Counted from the stretch's first letter, positions 49,192 through 57,775 are shown. The stretch is 64,000 nucleotides of DNA from JAGWBF01 sp963663025 (GCA_963663025.1 OY760073.1:1736001-1800000); one strand, 5' to 3'. Made by a program: numbers and translations. Notes: a model not told the origin generated them from the sequence alone.

Positions 49192-50517
49192 ATGTTCGAA
49201 GCCCTAACTGAGAAGCTCAACGACGTTTTCAAGAACCTGACGGGCAAGGGCCGACTGAGCGAGAAGGATGTCGACGAAGGCCTGCGCCAGGTGCGCCTGG
49301 CCCTGCTGGAGGCCGACGTCAACTTCCGCGTCGCCCGGGACCTTGTTGGCAAGATCAGGGAGAGGTCCATAGGAAGCGACGTGCTGGAAAGCCTCACTCC
49401 CGGCCAGCAGGTCATCAAGATAGTCAATGAAGAGCTGACCGCCATTCTGACCGGGGGCGACCACGACCTGGCCCAGCCTTCCAGCCAACTTGGCATCGTG
49501 CTCATGGTGGGGCTCCAGGGCTCAGGAAAGACGACCACGGCCGCTAAGCTGGCCGCCAAGCTGGGAGAGGGCGGGAAGAAGGTGCTGCTGGTTGCCGGGG
49601 ACCTCCGGCGTCCCGCCGCTGTAGACCAGCTTGTCGTTTTGGGTCAGCAGATGGGCGTCCCCGTTTACCGGGAAGACACTTCCTCCACGCCCGCCAAGGT
49701 CGCCAAGGCTGGCATCGCCGAAGCCAAGCGTACGGGCGCCGCCTGGGTAATAGTGGACACCGGCGGCCGCCTCCACATCGACGACGAGCTGATGGGGGAG
49801 CTGGAACAGGTCCGGGATGCCATACAGCCCCACGAGACGCTGCTGGTCGTCGATGCCATGACCGGCCAGGATGCTGTACGGGCTGCCGAAACCTTCCACG
49901 AGAAGGTCCATGTGTCCGGGCTTGTGCTAACCAAGCTGGACGGAGATTCCCGGGGCGGGGCCGCCCTGTCCATCACCCAGGTTACCGGCATCCCCATCAA
50001 ACTCATCGGTGTAGGTGAACGCACCGACGCGCTGGAGCAGTTTCATCCCGACAGGCTGGCGTCCCGTATCCTGGGCATGGGCGACGTGCTGTCGCTGATC
50101 GAGAAGGCCCAGCAGGTCGTCGATGAAAAGCAAGCCAAGGAGATGGAGCGAAAGCTCCGCACCGCCAGCTTCGACCTCGAGGACTTCCTGGCCCAATTCC
50201 AGAGCTTGAAGAAGATGGGGTTTTCCCAGGTGCTGGACATGGTGCCTGGGTTGTCCCAGCTAAAAAACAAGGCCCCCGACCAGTTCGACGAAAAGAAGAT
50301 CATCAAGTTCGAGGCCATCATTCGCTCGATGACGCCCCAGGAACGGCACACTCCGGAGATAATCGACGGCCGTCGACGACGGCGTATCTCCCAAGGCAGC
50401 GGCACCACTCCCCAGGACGTAAATCAGCTTCTGAACCAGTTCAAGCAGGCAAACAAGCTGATGAAGCAGATGTCGCAGGCCCGCAGCCCCAAGGACCTGG
50501 CAAAGCTGTTCAGGTAG
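49192..50517 (+). CDS. ffh: Signal recognition particle protein Ffh
   Basis: A 441-residue SRP54 GTPase. The N-domain (1-85) precedes the G-domain with GLQGSGKTT (107-115), GDLRRPAAVDQL, VDTGGRLHID (Gly where Ala is usual) and TKLDGDSRGGAALS. The M-domain carries the RNA-binding segment RRRRRISQGSGTTPQDVN and Met residues for signal-peptide binding. It targets nascent membrane and secreted proteins via 4.5S RNA and FtsY. No SRP RNA gene was recognised nearby. Its end overlaps the convergent hypothetical gene by 8 nt. Confidence 0.97.
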   Translation: MFEALTEKLNDVFKNLTGKGRLSEKDVDEGLRQVRLALLEADVNFRVARDLVGKIRERSIGSDVLESLTPGQQVIKIVNEELTAILTGGDHDLAQPSSQLGIVLMVGLQGSGKTTTAAKLAAKLGEGGKKVLLVAGDLRRPAAVDQLVVLGQQMGVPVYREDTSSTPAKVAKAGIAEAKRTGAAWVIVDTGGRLHIDDELMGELEQVRDAIQPHETLLVVDAMTGQDAVRAAETFHEKVHVSGLVLTKLDGDSRGGAALSITQVTGIPIKLIGVGERTDALEQFHPDRLASRILGMGDVLSLIEKAQQVVDEKQAKEMERKLRTASFDLEDFLAQFQSLKKMGFSQVLDMVPGLSQLKNKAPDQFDEKKIIKFEAIIRSMTPQERHTPEIIDGRRRRRISQGSGTTPQDVNQLLNQFKQANKLMKQMSQARSPKDLAKLFR

Positions 50518-50902
50518 GCCTTTTCGAGGAGTCCAGGTGCGCCGCCAGTAATTTGACGGCGGCGTGGGCGTAGGGGATGTAGAGGATGGGCGGCAGGTCC
50601 AACGGCACAATCTCCTCCACCTGGTCCACGTCCGACAGCCCCAATGGGCCCTGGATGGACGTAAGGTTCAGCTCGTACAACTCACCATCAGGGCATACCA
50701 CCACGCATCCCAAATCCTTTGCCGTAACGCCGGTGGGCTCAACCTCGATGGCTTTGATGGACTCGGAGCCGGTGAAGTTGGGGAAGGGGTCGATTCGCCC
50801 CGCCATGTCCGCAAGCAGCTTCTTCAGTTCAATCGCCGCCTTATCGACGGCCGCTTCGGCAACCGCCTCTGCAGGCCAGGGGGTCAACCCGCCGTCAAGC
50901 AT
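50510..50902 (-). CDS. Hypothetical protein
   Basis: A 130-residue soluble protein with no family I recognise. The N-terminal half is helical and acidic (AVAEAAVDKAAIELKKLLAD), then FPNFTGSESIKAIEVEP, VVVCPDGELYELNL and LDLPPILYIPYAHAAVKLL. It begins inside the last codons of the frameshifted nucleotidyltransferase gene (8-nt overlap) and converges on ffh. The coupling suggests it was once translated together with that gene. Confidence 0.6.
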   Translation of the reverse strand: MLDGGLTPWPAEAVAEAAVDKAAIELKKLLADMAGRIDPFPNFTGSESIKAIEVEPTGVTAKDLGCVVVCPDGELYELNLTSIQGPLGLSDVDQVEEIVPLDLPPILYIPYAHAAVKLLAAHLDSSKRPT

Positions 50903-52078
50903 CGGACTGCCCCTTCCCCTGTGCTCTCAGCTCGGTTGAGGAGATATCCAACCGGAAGGCGCTCTCGGGCATCTCGCGGAACAGGTCGGCCAGCGTCGCA
51001 GGCAATGCCGCGTCGGACAAGGTACGATAGTCACCCTATTTTCCTCACCCTGCCGGCTACCAGGAAGCTGCATCCATTTCCCCGGATCTCCTCCAGGGCC
51101 TCGTGCATAGCCCGCTCGGAACCGCCGTAGTATGCAAGGTCAACCAGACGCACGGCTGTGTCCCACCCGACCACGAAGGTGCAACCCGGGAACAACATCG
51201 CCTTGTCTCTGAAGGTGGTTGCGCAGGTCAACGCCATGTCCCACGACCCCGGAAGCTGGCTCACGCGCTTCCGCACCTCGCCCTCATCCAGGGTGGGCTT
51301 GTCCACGTTGGTCACCGACATCTCCAGCACGACGGAGACGCCCAGCATCCGAGAGGCTGCCTTCGCCAGCCCATCATGGCCCTGGTGAAGGGGTTGAAGG
51401 AGCCAGGCAGCACCGCCTCTGGCGCCCGGCTGCCCACCTTAACGGCACCATCACGCTGGGCCATGACCCACAGGCCCTGCCTTCGCGGCCCCTCGGCCAA
51501 GAGCAGTTCGATGGCATCATCGGCAGACCAAGCCCTTTCCTGCAGCTCATCTCCGGGAAGCAGGGCCATGGGGATCTCTGTGTCGGTGTTCCATGCCTCA
51601 GCCAGGGTCTTGAGGGCCAGCCTGCTGACCAGATCTTCCTCCTGCTTGCGGTCCCTGGCCCCCTTGGCCAGATTCAGCTCGTAGGTGCCGGTTCCGGAAG
51701 TATCCCGAACGGAGACGCAGGCCCGGTGGTCCCCCCTCTTGGGCCTGTCGGTAGCGATGGTTGCCGTGCAGGCCAAGCCGACCACAGGTTCCTCGCCCTC
51801 CCGCAGCTCCAGTGCCCTGGCATAGGCCGCCCGGGCCATATCACGGGAGGTATCAGGGGAGACGTACTGCGCCGGGCTCGTACCCCAGGAAGCCGACTAA
51901 GGACGACTGGCTGTAGGGGATGACCCCCTCCAGCAGGGTGCGGGGAAGCCCCGGGGACCTCCATCAGCCACGCCAAAGCCGAGCTACCGGCCCCGGAAAC
52001 CGCCACTACCGCTCGGCCGGGAGCCGCATGAAGCTCTTGGATGACGCCAGGAGGTAAGGCCGATAAACTCTGCTCCAT
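50895..52078 (-). pseudogene. CinA-like domain plus HxGH nucleotidyltransferase, broken by three frameshifts
   Basis: The start ATG overlaps the flavin reductase stop (TGATG). About 45 residues of a CinA-like domain (AAPGRAVVAVSGAGSSAL) run to a GGGG tract (plus strand 51942-51945) where one extra base shifts the frame. The second frame continues the CinA-like domain (VVGLACTATIATDRPK) to GSFNPF near 51390, where one missing base interrupts the expected HxGH motif (HQGHDG in the restored frame). The third piece reads to RVRKIG near 51031, and a further extra base separates it from FRLDISSTELR, ending at TGA 50895. Restored, it would be about 390 residues. All three sites are homopolymer or near-homopolymer positions. 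Confidence 0.8.
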
Positions 52079-52653
52079 CACGGTTTCCAGGGTGAGTAGT
52101 CTATCTTCTCCATGCGCTCCTGGGACAGGGCTATCTCCCTGGCAATCTTGGCATCCCACTCCTCGTTCCACTCAGGGGGCATGGTCTTCCTGACCTCGGG
52201 CCACCACATCGGTCCGCTGCGGTTCCAGGTGCGCCCATCCAGCACCTCCCCCAGGAAGCAGGACATGTCTCCGCCATCCATGGCATTGACCACCCGGCAG
52301 TCCATGTACCCCCAGCAAACGTCCAGGATGGGGCTGCCTGTCTTGGAGGTGTGGTGAGGAACATCTTCCAGCTTGTCCTTGTCCCTTCCCGATACGAACC
52401 CGAACCTGTGCAGGTAGTCTAACTGGTCCGTACCAAGGAAGCTGAGAGCGAAAGCCTTGCTGCCGTAGATCATGTCGTGGCTGTGGTTATTCTTGTATAT
52501 CTGCACAGCCACCCGGGGCTTGGACGGCACGATGGAGGAAGCCGCGATGGCCACGGCGATCTGCACGTTGCTCCGCCCCTGCCAGTGGCTGCCCACGGCT
52601 GCTATGGGCGACCACAGGCGACCCATCATCGGAGCTATCTGCGTGTAATCCAT
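52078..52653 (-). CDS. Flavin reductase-like (FMN-binding split-barrel) protein
   Basis: A 191-residue protein of the flavin reductase/DIM6-like family. The barrel core is visible as AAVGSHWQGRSNVQIAVAIA, PRVAVQIYKNNHSHDMI, AFALSFLGTDQ and GRDKDKLEDV. It would bind FMN and either reduce flavin for a monooxygenase or act on another substrate. No obvious monooxygenase partner is adjacent, although an LLM-type oxidoreductase lies 4 kb away. It overlaps the next gene by one base (TGATG) and lies 78 nt downstream of the RidA gene. Confidence 0.82.
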   Translation of the reverse strand: MDYTQIAPMMGRLWSPIAAVGSHWQGRSNVQIAVAIAASSIVPSKPRVAVQIYKNNHSHDMIYGSKAFALSFLGTDQLDYLHRFGFVSGRDKDKLEDVPHHTSKTGSPILDVCWGYMDCRVVNAMDGGDMSCFLGEVLDGRTWNRSGPMWWPEVRKTMPPEWNEEWDAKIAREIALSQERMEKIDYSPWKP

Positions 52654-52731
52654 GGGTGGCTCATTGTCAAAGATGACTAGGACTACCGGGACCGGGAAAG
52701 GAACGTAGGGCAGGCATCCCCTTGCCCGGAC

Positions 52732-53166
52732 CTAGGGCAGGGCGGCGACCGCCTCCACCTCGATCAAGAACTCTTCTCTGACCAAGCCCTCGATCACCAG
52801 GAGGGTGTGGGCAGGAACATCGCCATCGGGGTAGATGCGGGCGAACACCTCCCGCCTGGCATCCATGTAGTCCTGGAGGGGCTCGCCCTTCTTGATGTAG
52901 GTGTTGAACTTGACCACATCGCTGAACCCGGCTCCTGCGCTGGCGAGGGCCTGCTCCAGGTTGTGATAGGTCTGGCGGGTCTGGGAGGCCAGGTCTCCCT
53001 GGCCTACCACCTGGCCGTTCTCATCAACGCCAACCTGCCCGGCGACGAACACCAGCTTCCCGGGGCGGACACTGACTACATGGTTGTAGGCGCCGAGGGG
53101 AGACGGAAGACCCTTGGTTTCGACGATGGTCCGTTCCGTGCCGTCTGCCATAACGTCCTCCACCAT
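52732..53166 (-). CDS. RidA family enamine/imine deaminase
   Basis: A 144-residue YjgF/YER057c/UK114 protein. FVAGQVGVDENGQVVGQGD, QTYHNLEQALASAGAG, VVKFNTYIKK and VLVIEGLV-like C-terminal segments match the trimer-forming fold. The substrate-carboxylate Arg expected near the C-terminal Pro-AxT segment is less certain here (PAHTLLVIEGL), so it may belong to a RidA subgroup without deaminase activity. Located upstream of the flavin reductase on the same strand. Confidence 0.88.
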   Translation of the reverse strand: MVEDVMADGTERTIVETKGLPSPLGAYNHVVSVRPGKLVFVAGQVGVDENGQVVGQGDLASQTRQTYHNLEQALASAGAGFSDVVKFNTYIKKGEPLQDYMDARREVFARIYPDGDVPAHTLLVIEGLVREEFLIEVEAVAALP

Positions 53167-53419
53167 TCAGGATTTCCGGGAGTCGGTCCTCATTTGGGCC
53201 GGGTCTGCACCTAGGGCTAGGATATCACCTGCCAGCAGGGCCATCAAACGTGGGATGGGCTTCGGATCTATGCTAAGATAGCAACGTCACCATGCCCAAA
53301 ATAAAGCGTAAGTTCCCTCTGGCACTGGATTGGGGCCTTGTGCCCCCTTCCATGGATTTACGCCGTCTTGGGTATGGTGACAAGTACCTCAAGTCTAGTG
53401 CCTTGGAAGGGGGTTCCTT

Positions 53420-54226
53420 GTGTTCAAACGACTATTGTCTGCCTCTGCGCTGTTCATCACCTTATTTTTGGTGTCAGCTTGCACTGAATCAACGGTAGCC
53501 ACTCCTAGCACACCGAATCCAACTCTCACTACGCCAACCCCAACACCACAGATTGTCGCTACTACTGCTCCCATTTTGACAAAACCTCAGGAGCCTGCTT
53601 CCGTTGGTAGCAGAGCAGAAACTCCAACCTCCGCTCCTACACCGGAACCTACAGCAACCGTGGAGCCTACGGCTACATCAACCCCGACGAACACGCCGCT
53701 ACCCACAGCAACTACCGAGCCTACGGCTACTTCAGTCCCAACCAATACGCCGCTACCCACAGCAACCCCTGAGCCAGTGTTGGGATCTCGAGGAAACCCA
53801 GTTCCAGTAGGTCAGGTTGTGGAGATACTCAAGGGGGATATTCCCCATTGGGCTATCGTGGTCTCAGCGACTAAACCCGATGCCACGGCTGAAGTATTGG
53901 AAACCAATCCGTTCAACGACCCGCCCGCACCCGGCAATCAGTTCTACATGGTCAATATGGAGGCCAGATACCTTGGCCCGGATTCAACTACGTTCCTCGC
54001 AAACTATAGTCTCAAAGCGGTAGGTCAGTCCGGCGTGGTCTACACAACATATGAGCATCCATGCGGAGTGATTTCCGACGAGTTTCCGACTTTCACGGAA
54101 CTGTTTGCCGGAGGGGCGATAAGTGGATGGGAGTGCTGGCAAATATCATCCGCCGATGCTGATTCGCTTCAACTCTTGGTGGATGAGGACTTTGGCGATA
54201 CCAGGGTTTGGTTCGACCTGAAATAA
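53420..54226 (+). CDS. Lipoprotein with long Pro/Thr stalk and DUF4352-like domain
   Basis: A 268-residue protein from GTG 53420. It has a signal sequence with lipobox LVSAC (about 17-21). Residues about 25-120 are a Pro/Thr/Ala/Glu-rich stalk, including two 54-nt tandem repeats. The C-terminal domain (about 120-268) has GSRGNPVPVGQVVEI, FYMVNMEARYLG, TTYEHPCGVI and WECWQI with a Cys pair, and resembles the DUF4352 immunoglobulin-like fold common in Chloroflexota lipoproteins. It should be displayed on the cell surface. It is lower in GC than the surroundings and monocistronic. Confidence 0.8.
   Translation: MFKRLLSASALFITLFLVSACTESTVATPSTPNPTLTTPTPTPQIVATTAPILTKPQEPASVGSRAETPTSAPTPEPTATVEPTATSTPTNTPLPTATTEPTATSVPTNTPLPTATPEPVLGSRGNPVPVGQVVEILKGDIPHWAIVVSATKPDATAEVLETNPFNDPPAPGNQFYMVNMEARYLGPDSTTFLANYSLKAVGQSGVVYTTYEHPCGVISDEFPTFTELFAGGAISGWECWQISSADADSLQLLVDEDFGDTRVWFDLK
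53663..53770 (+). repeat. Tandem 54-nt repeat (two units) in the lipoprotein stalk
   Basis: Units 53663-53716 and 53717-53770 encode EPTATSTPTNTPLPTATT and EPTATSVPTNTPLPTATP. A third partial unit begins at 53771. Length variation here would change stalk length in steps of 18 residues. Confidence 0.85.
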
Positions 54227-54321
54227 GCAGGGCGCGTCTAATCTCGACCCCTGTTAGCTTTCCGACATGCGCCCCAGTGCTTGCTTGTCCACTGTCCCGA
54301 CGTCCCTTGATGCTCCTTCCG

Positions 54322-54349
54322 TTGATAGTTCCTTCGATTAAGGTATACT
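54322..54349 (+). promoter_or_regulatory. Sigma-70-type promoter for selD
   Basis: TTGATA (54322-54327) and TATACT (54344-54349), 16-nt spacer. The predicted start of transcription falls near 54356, after the first possible ATG (54351), which favours the internal ATG at 54390 as the translation start. Confidence 0.65.
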
Positions 54350-54389
54350 GATGGAGCTAAGGCGACCAGACCTGCCGAAAAGGATGTGC

Positions 54390-55433
54390 ATGCAAGCTGA
54401 CCAACTGCGCCTGACCTCGCTGGCTCACTGCGCGGGTTGAGCTGCCAAGTTTAGCCTCGAGGACCTGGTCGAGGTCCTGAAAAACGTGCCGCAGCTTAGC
54501 GATCCCAACCTTCTTGTTGGGACGGAGACCGGGGATGATGCCGGGGTGTACCGCATAAACGACCACCAGGCCCTGGTGTTCACCGTCGATTTCTTCCCAC
54601 CCATTGTCGATGACCCCTTCGACTACGGCGCAATCGCGGTTACCAACGCCCTGAGCGACATCTATGCCATGGGCGGTGTGCCCCTGGTCGGCCTTAACGT
54701 CACAGGCTTCCCCATAGGGTTGCCCAAGGAAATCCTGGGAGAAATTCTGAAGGGCGGGTCCTCCAAAGCCAGGGAGGCGGGGTGCCTGATCATAGGCGGG
54801 CACACCGTCGACGACCAGGAGCCCAAGTACGGCATGGCCGCCGTAGGCTTGGTGGAGCCGGGCAAGCAGATAACCAACGCAGGGGCCCAGCCTGGTGACC
54901 GGCTTATCCTAACCAAGCCCCTGGGGACGGGAATCATAACCACAGCCGGGAAGCAGGGTGTCGCCGACTCCCAGGTGATGGCCAGGGCAGTGAAGGTGAT
55001 GAGCACCCTCAACCGGGCCGCTTCCGAGGCGATGAGGAGCGTCGGAGCCAACGCCGCCACCGACATCACAGGGTTCGGGCTTGTAGGACACCTGCACAGC
55101 ATGATGGTCGGAAGCAACGCCTCCGCTCACATCCGTTTGTCCTCCCTTCCCGTGATCGATGGTGTGTGGGACCTGCTCGAACGAGGGGTCGCTCCCGGAG
55201 GGACTCATCGCAACCTGGACGGCGTCGGGCAGAACCTGGACTGGGCCGGCGATATCTCCGACAATGGCAAGCTCTTGGCGTGCGATGCCCAGACCTCCGG
55301 GGGCCTCCTGATGTCCGTCCCCGCCGACAAGGCCGACAGGATGCTGACCGAGCTCGACTCTAAGGGAGTCGAGGGAGCCTGCATCGTAGGTGAGGTCACT
55401 GCTAAGGATGCTGCCCCCATCCACGTAACCTAG
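54390..55433 (+). CDS. selD: Selenide, water dikinase SelD, itself a selenoprotein
   Basis: SelD makes selenophosphate from selenide and ATP for Sec synthesis. From ATG 54390 (AAAAGG 6 nt upstream) the frame meets TGA at 54438-54440 and continues in frame to 55433, giving 347 residues, the E. coli length. The motif reads HCAGUAAK, with Sec17 and Lys20 aligning exactly with catalytic Cys17 and Lys20 of E. coli SelD. TGDDAGVY, FFPPIVDDPFDYG, ALSDIYAMGG and GGHTVDDQEPKYG are intact. Ignoring Sec would place the start at GTG 54486 and lose the active site. ATG 54351 is a longer alternative. A SECIS-like hairpin follows the TGA. M20-like and LLM genes lie downstream on the same strand. Confidence 0.95.
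54455..54474 (+). promoter_or_regulatory. Bacterial SECIS hairpin of selD
   Basis: A 6-bp stem (CCTCGA/TCGAGG) closes the 8-nt loop GGACCTGG, beginning 20 nt after the TGA with GG at the loop start. A competing fold (AGGACC/GGTCCT, 54460-54478, loop TGGTCGA) also presents G in the second position. Confidence 0.7.
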
Positions 55434-55487
55434 TGAGGCGCAGGCCTCCAGGACTTTCACAAATCTTCACTAATTCCAGAGGTGTAA

Positions 55488-56693
55488 ATGACCGCCACGT
55501 ATAACGATGCCGAAACCCTTGCCAGTCGCATAGACGAAAGGTTCCTGGTAGAACGTCTGACCGAGCTGTGCAAGGTGCCGACCGACGTACCCCTGGGGCC
55601 GGACACCTTCATCCAGCCCGACCATCCCAAGTTTGTGCACTACGTCCAGGATGTCCTCCGCCCCATGATCGAAGCCACCGGGGCTTACAACATCATCGAT
55701 ACGCCGAAGAACAACCTCGTGGTGCAGATGGGGGAGGGAACCTCGGATGCCGCCATCCTACTCCAGGTCTATGTCCCCACCCAGCACCACCAGCTTATGG
55801 ACAGGCCTTTCGAACCTCGGATCGCCTCTGGCCGAGATTGGGGTTTCGACGAGCCCTGCCTCTTCGCGCAGGGTGTGGGACAGAATAAGTCCCACCATGC
55901 AGCAATGCTGGCCGTCTTGAAGATGCTGGTGGAAGAAAAGGTGCGCTTCCCCGGCACCCTTTACTACGCGGTAAACAACGAAGCGATGAGCAGCCACGGC
56001 TGCTCGGAAGCCATCATCCCCGCCCTTGAGCATAAGCCCCAGTTCGGCATCTTGCTGAACCGCACGGGACTTCGCATCTCCATGGGCAACAGGGGGAGGG
56101 TGGATGCAAACATCGAGGTTAGGGCCAAGACATCCCACTCCAGCGCCCCCGGTGAGGGGATAAACGCCATCGAAGGCGCCCGGCGAGCGCTGGACCGATT
56201 GCAGCAGGTCCCCCTGGAAGGGACCCACCCCCTGCTGGGAGGGCGCCACGCAGTGCCGTATCAGATGCTCTTCGACCCTGTGGCGCCCCACACGCTGCCT
56301 GGGGTGGCGCGCATCAGGGTGGACCGTCGCATGATACCCGGCGACGACCCGGACCAAGCGGTGGCCGACATTCGAGAGACCATCGGAGACCTTTCACCCT
56401 ACGAGGTCAGTGTGGAGCGCGGCACCTACATGCTGCCAGCCCTGGTCGATCCGGACCATCCCGGGGTAGCTGCTCTGACCCGTGCTCACACAGCGGTGTG
56501 CGGCAGCGAGCCGGACAAGTTTTATGGCCACGGCTCCTTCGACGCCGGCGGGCCCTGCGCCCTTGGAGTTCCCTCGGTCATGTACGGCGGCGGCGCAGGG
56601 GAGTTCCCATTGGGGATCGACTTCGCCCCCATCTCCCAGGCAGTGAAGGAAGCTAAGGTGGTGGTTCACACCGCCCTGTCTTTGCTGACCTAG
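55488..56693 (+). CDS. M20-like peptidase/deacylase family protein with divergent metal site
   Basis: A 401-residue protein with the M20 layout: catalytic lobe, dimerisation domain (about 205-310, ANIEVRAKTSHSSAPGEGINAIEGA) and C-terminal lobe with GHGSFDAGGPCALGVPSVMYGGG. The first metal motif, normally GH(x)D, reads YVPTQHHQLM, and the usual EE pair region is VNNEAMSSHGC, so several zinc ligands look altered. It could use other ligands or act as a non-classical hydrolase. It lies 54 nt after selD and 83 nt before the LLM gene on the same strand, suggesting one transcript. Confidence 0.8.
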   Translation: MTATYNDAETLASRIDERFLVERLTELCKVPTDVPLGPDTFIQPDHPKFVHYVQDVLRPMIEATGAYNIIDTPKNNLVVQMGEGTSDAAILLQVYVPTQHHQLMDRPFEPRIASGRDWGFDEPCLFAQGVGQNKSHHAAMLAVLKMLVEEKVRFPGTLYYAVNNEAMSSHGCSEAIIPALEHKPQFGILLNRTGLRISMGNRGRVDANIEVRAKTSHSSAPGEGINAIEGARRALDRLQQVPLEGTHPLLGGRHAVPYQMLFDPVAPHTLPGVARIRVDRRMIPGDDPDQAVADIRETIGDLSPYEVSVERGTYMLPALVDPDHPGVAALTRAHTAVCGSEPDKFYGHGSFDAGGPCALGVPSVMYGGGAGEFPLGIDFAPISQAVKEAKVVVHTALSLLT

Positions 56694-56776
56694 TAGCCCC
56701 TTGATGGGGCTTCAAAACGCCAGTTGGCTGAGGGGCGGACTGACTGCCCCGAACCGGGATAACACAGGAGGAAGCG

Positions 56777-57775
56777 ATGAAGGATATGAAGGCCAAGTTC
56801 GGCATCAGCCTTTCCAACAGGGCCGTTGTGCTGGGCGGGGCAACCATGGACGACCTGACCCAAGCCGCTATCAAGTGCGAGGACTCGGGCTACTTCCACG
56901 GCGTTTGGGTGGGTGACAACTTCCTTTCCAAGCCCCGGCTGGAGTCCATCGTCACCCTGTCGGCCATTGCCTGCCACACCAAGGAGGTGAAGCTGGGGAC
57001 CATCTGCATGGCCAGCTTCCCCATGCGCCACCCCATACCACTGGCAATCCAGTGGGCAAGCCTGGACATCCTCTCCGGGGGGCGAACCATTCTAGCTGTT
57101 TGAAACGGCACTTCGGCCCAGGTTGGGCCGCAATATGCCAGCGAACTGGAAGCCATGGGTATCGAGTCAAAAGAACGGGTCGGCCGTGTGGTCGAAGGAG
57201 TCCAGGTGCTGCGAAGGCTGTGGAGCGAAGACTCGGTGACCCACCACGGCAAGTACTACCATTTCCACGACGTTCCCCTGGTACCCAAGCCGGTCCAGCA
57301 GCCCTGCCCCATCTTCATCGCCGCCAACCCCAAGGGGGACACGGTGGATGAAGTCCTGGAGGAGCGCATCCTGCGCCGGGTGGCTAAGTACGCCGACGGA
57401 TGGCAGTCGGACACCACAACCCCGGAGACGTTCAAGAGGCGCTTCGACACCATCCGCGAGTACGCCTCCCAAGAGGGCAAGGACCCCAGCACTATGGACT
57501 CTTGCCTTCACCTGATGGTCAACATCAACGAGGACCGGGACAAGGCCTACGAAGAAGCAACGACCTACATGTCCCACTACTATGGCGTTGGGGCCATATC
57601 AAGGGAGCGCACCGAGCTTTGGCTGGCCTACGGCTCTCCGGAGCAGGTCATTGCCAAGATACAGAGCTACATCGACGCGGGCTGCACCATGCCGGTGATG
57701 CGCTTTGTGGCTCCCGACCTTCACGGTCAGGTGGACCGGTGCATTAGCGAGGTGCTGCCGGCCTTTCAGAAGTAG
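56777..57775 (+). CDS. LLM class flavin/F420-dependent oxidoreductase with in-frame UGA, candidate selenoprotein
   Basis: AGGAGGAAGCG precedes ATG 56777. The frame encodes a luciferase-like TIM-barrel start (FHGVWVGDNFL, LGTICMASFPMRHP, LDILSGGRTILAV) up to TGA 57101-57103, then resumes in the same frame with NGTSAQVGPQYASELEAMG, ERVGRVVEGVQVLRRLWSE, CPIFIAANPKG and YGSPEQVIAKIQSYIDAG to 57775. Read through, it is 332 residues, the normal family length, with Sec at 109. That site follows the strand carrying GGRTILAV; from memory, relatives often have Cys or Gly there. A strong hairpin with G-first loop lies 17 nt downstream. It is two genes after selD. The alternative is a nonsense-mutated pseudogene or sequencing error, but no other damage is seen. 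Confidence 0.75.
57114..57130 (+). promoter_or_regulatory. Candidate SECIS hairpin of the LLM oxidoreductase gene
   Basis: A perfect 7-bp GC-rich stem (CGGCCCA/TGGGCCG) closes the loop GGT, starting 17 nt after the TGA. If the top A-T pair opens, the loop is AGGTT, still with G in the first two positions. Both forms satisfy the bacterial SECIS rules. Confidence 0.6.

Noticed and set aside
53292..53498. A 68-codon plus frame upstream of the lipoprotein
   Set aside because: It overlaps the lipoprotein start in another frame and shows no domain.
54486..55433. selD starting at GTG 54486
   Set aside because: This start removes the catalytic segment HCAGUAAK; the in-frame upstream part matches SelD exactly.
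57155..57775. LLM oxidoreductase starting after the TGA
   Set aside because: The 108 codons before the TGA encode the N-terminal part of the same TIM barrel and have the ribosome-binding site.
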